This document shows positions 5,693 to 6,892 of a stretch of DNA of 6,892 nt, one piece after another. Both the position numbers and the translations under genes were made by a program. Numbering within the stretch: position 1 is the stretch's first letter; each line of letters opens with the position of its first letter. The stretch spans positions 1 through 6,892 of the forward strand of contig CAMBJI010000108.1 of assembly GCA_945867725.1 (NCBI GenBank), written 5' to 3'. The notes beneath the pieces were generated by a model that worked only from the letters and a program-made list of their open reading frames with translations, ran no database searches and had not been told where the DNA came from. This stretch comes from Bordetella parapertussis. Lineage in GTDB: Bacteria; Pseudomonadota; Gammaproteobacteria; Burkholderiales; Burkholderiaceae_D.

Positions 5693-6210
5693 GTTGCAAG
5701 TTCATAAATACTGCGATAGCGCTCGTTTCCGCGACACAGCTCCACGGTTTCAAGCAGTAAGTCATGTGCTTCGTCCTGACGATCCAGTACGATCAGGCAC
5801 TCGCTCAGGCGATAGGCGGCCGCGGCATCCTCCGGTTGCAGCAACAAGGTCTGAGCAAACAGCAGCATCGCTTGTTCTGGCTGGTTTTGACGTTGCAGGC
5901 ATGAGGCGGCCATGAAGCTGTAACGTGGCTCGCGTGGTGCATGCAATACCAGCTGCAGGGCGATGGGCAAGGCGTGGTGAAAGCTGCCTTCGTTGCACAG
6001 ATCGTAGCCCACACCGTACAAGGCATCGAGCTCATCCGTAGATATGCCGCGTACTTCAGCAAGCGTACGGCCTGACGCCGCGAGTGACTGCAACCACTCG
6101 AGTTCGTCCGGCAAGCTAGCCAGCCGTTCCGACAGCTGCTCGACAATGGCGGCCACCTCCGGATCACGTGGCGGGGGTATGTAGGTAGTGGACATGTTGT
6201 TCAACGACAT
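5665..6210 (-). CDS. Type III secretion class II chaperone, SycD/LcrH/SicA family (TPR protein)
   Basis: Such chaperones bind translocator proteins (YopB/YopD, SipB/SipC type) in the cytosol, keep them soluble and sometimes act in regulation. The 181 residues show the family pattern from about residue 47: GRTLAEVRGISTDELDALYG (compare SicA GATLKDVHGIPADMMDGLYA), then three TPR-like repeats at about 62-95, 96-129 and 130-163. Family positions include the PRYSFMAASCLQ and AAYRLSECL segments. About 45 N-terminal residues (VAAIVEQLSERLASLPDELEWLQ region) are longer than in SycD. The ATG at 6210 overlaps the stop of gene X by ten bases; an ATG at 6195 is the alternative. Neither has a good Shine-Dalgarno sequence, which suggests translational coupling to X. 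The frame is open up to 6435, but that part only shadows X. Exact substrate unknown. Confidence 0.85.
   Translation of the reverse strand: MSLNNMSTTYIPPPRDPEVAAIVEQLSERLASLPDELEWLQSLAASGRTLAEVRGISTDELDALYGVGYDLCNEGSFHHALPIALQLVLHAPREPRYSFMAASCLQRQNQPEQAMLLFAQTLLLQPEDAAAAYRLSECLIVLDRQDEAHDLLLETVELCRGNERYRSIYELATERLATLKR
6121..6157 (-). repeat. 37-bp segment repeated in the chaperone remnant at 4837-4873
   Basis: The two 37-bp segments differ at one base (offset 1284). They encode VAAIVEQLSERL in the same frame. The flanking DNA on the side of X and Y shows only scattered similarity. Confidence 0.9.
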
Positions 6211-6892
6211 TGAAAACTCGGTATGCAGGTGGTACCGATGATAATGGTCGCTTGCGTCATCAAGTAGCCGGCGATCCACGTCCCCCAGCGTGCGCCGAAG
6301 CTCAGCTGTGTACCGCCTATGCTGCCGCGTGCGCCGATGGTGAGCACGGCAACCGCCGCCACGCCGGAGGCTGCAGTAAGCGTCGGCGCAATAATTTTCC
6401 AGTTGCCGCGTATGGTGCGGGCGAACTCCCGACAATCATAGGCACCGGCTACAGCGTCATCTGGTTCCACCGGTGCCGTTGCGGGTGGCAGTATTTCTTG
6501 TAGCTCGCGCAGAAATTTCTGCATCGGGTGGTTATTTTTTGAGTTCCCGACGTTGTTATCGGCATCGTTACCGACATCGTTATCGACATTGCCTTGAACA
6601 TTTTCACCGGCGTCGTCATTTGCGTATATCGATGCGTTCTTTGGTACTTGACTCATCTTAAACGCCCCACCCTGAGCGATGGCTTTTGTTGAGTTCCTGT
6701 CATCGCTATCGGAATCGCTTGAGGCATCGCCGTAGATAGAGATGTCGGTATCTCCGGAGTGCGTGCTTATCCATTCATCGTTGATCGAGATCTCGTCTTT
6801 CTTAGGCTTGGTATTTACAGTTATATCTTGTGGATAAGAGCCCCGCTGCAAGGATTGGGAGCCGGCATTGCTACTTGAGGTGCTTGAGGTGC
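6201..6892 (-). CDS. Unrecognised acidic protein with two C-terminal hydrophobic helices (X), 5' end outside the window
   Basis: The frame is open from the right edge to a TGA at 6201, giving at least 229 residues; the start probably lies beyond the window. I do not recognise it. The visible N-terminal part is Ser/Thr-rich, followed by an acidic DSDSDSDD patch near residues 56-64 and an Asn/Asp/Val-rich stretch at about 96-117. A short amphipathic segment (MQKFLRELQEI) follows, then hydrophobic segments at about 166-187 and 205-224. Composition and the lack of a signal peptide fit a secreted T3SS translocator or effector, but that is inference from the adjoining chaperone gene, which overlaps its stop. 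An internal ATG at 6656 without a good Shine-Dalgarno sequence would give a 151-residue form. Confidence 0.65.
   Translation of the reverse strand, partial: TSSTSSSNAGSQSLQRGSYPQDITVNTKPKKDEISINDEWISTHSGDTDISIYGDASSDSDSDDRNSTKAIAQGGAFKMSQVPKNASIYANDDAGENVQGNVDNDVGNDADNNVGNSKNNHPMQKFLRELQEILPPATAPVEPDDAVAGAYDCREFARTIRGNWKIIAPTLTAASGVAAVAVLTIGARGSIGGTQLSFGARWGTWIAGYLMTQATIIIGTTCIPSFQCR
6540..6605 (-). repeat. Imperfect short repeats encoding an Asn/Asp/Val/Gly-rich stretch in gene X
   Basis: Repeated units resembling GTTATCGRCATCGTTACC on the plus strand encode, on the minus strand, a chain of NV, ND, GN and DN residues (about 22 residues). It looks like slippage-derived low-complexity sequence, probably a disordered linker. 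Confidence 0.6.

Noticed and set aside
6211..6435. Extending the chaperone reading frame upstream to a start at 6435
   Set aside because: This stretch is another frame of gene X and encodes a His/Arg-rich sequence typical of a shadow frame. Chaperone similarity begins well downstream, and the ATG at 6210 or 6195 fits the overlap with the X stop.

Overview
The window looks like the chromosome of a proteobacterium of roughly 50-55% GC. The order malic enzyme (divergent) - thiL - pgpA - pncC is, from general knowledge, typical of Betaproteobacteria (Burkholderiales/Nitrosomonadales). That taxonomic call is an inference from synteny and protein similarity. The left two thirds is a housekeeping block. 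The right third is an accessory locus whose best-recognised member is a type III secretion (T3SS) class II chaperone of the SycD/LcrH/SicA family.

Layout. 1-1002 (-): N-terminal 334 residues of an NADP-malic enzyme of the MaeB type, running off the left edge. 1003-1165: divergent promoter region. 1166-4678 (+): thiL, pgpA, pncC and an alpha/beta hydrolase with the complete active-site set of fluoroacetate dehalogenases. thiL and pgpA overlap by one base, and pncC and the hydrolase abut. pgpA and pncC are separated by about 540 bp of non-coding DNA packed with palindromic CATCCCGGC-type repeats. 4679-4916: a convergent intergenic region holding a hairpin and the remnant of a second chaperone gene. 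4917-6892 (-): a two-helix membrane protein gene (Y), the intact TPR chaperone gene, and the 3' part of another gene for a two-helix membrane protein (X) that enters from the right edge.

The most interesting structure is on the minus strand at the right. The order is X - chaperone - Y - chaperone remnant. The stop codon of X (6201) and the stop codon of Y (4917) lie exactly 1284 bp apart. The N-terminal fragment of the remnant matches the chaperone gene at that same 1284-bp offset (36 of 37 bases). The remnant's 3' end and downstream DNA match the chaperone's 3' end at an offset of 846 bp (about 87% over 136 bp). The difference, 438 bp, is exactly 146 codons. The simplest reading is an old tandem duplication of a [membrane protein + chaperone] pair, followed by an in-frame internal deletion in one chaperone copy. 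X and Y would then occupy equivalent positions, but their sequences share no obvious similarity by eye. They are candidate secreted translocator or effector clients of the chaperone; this is inference.

In the housekeeping block, ThiL makes thiamine diphosphate, PgpA dephosphorylates phosphatidylglycerophosphate, PncC recycles NMN, and MaeB links malate to pyruvate and NADPH. These genes share no pathway; their linkage reflects conserved synteny.
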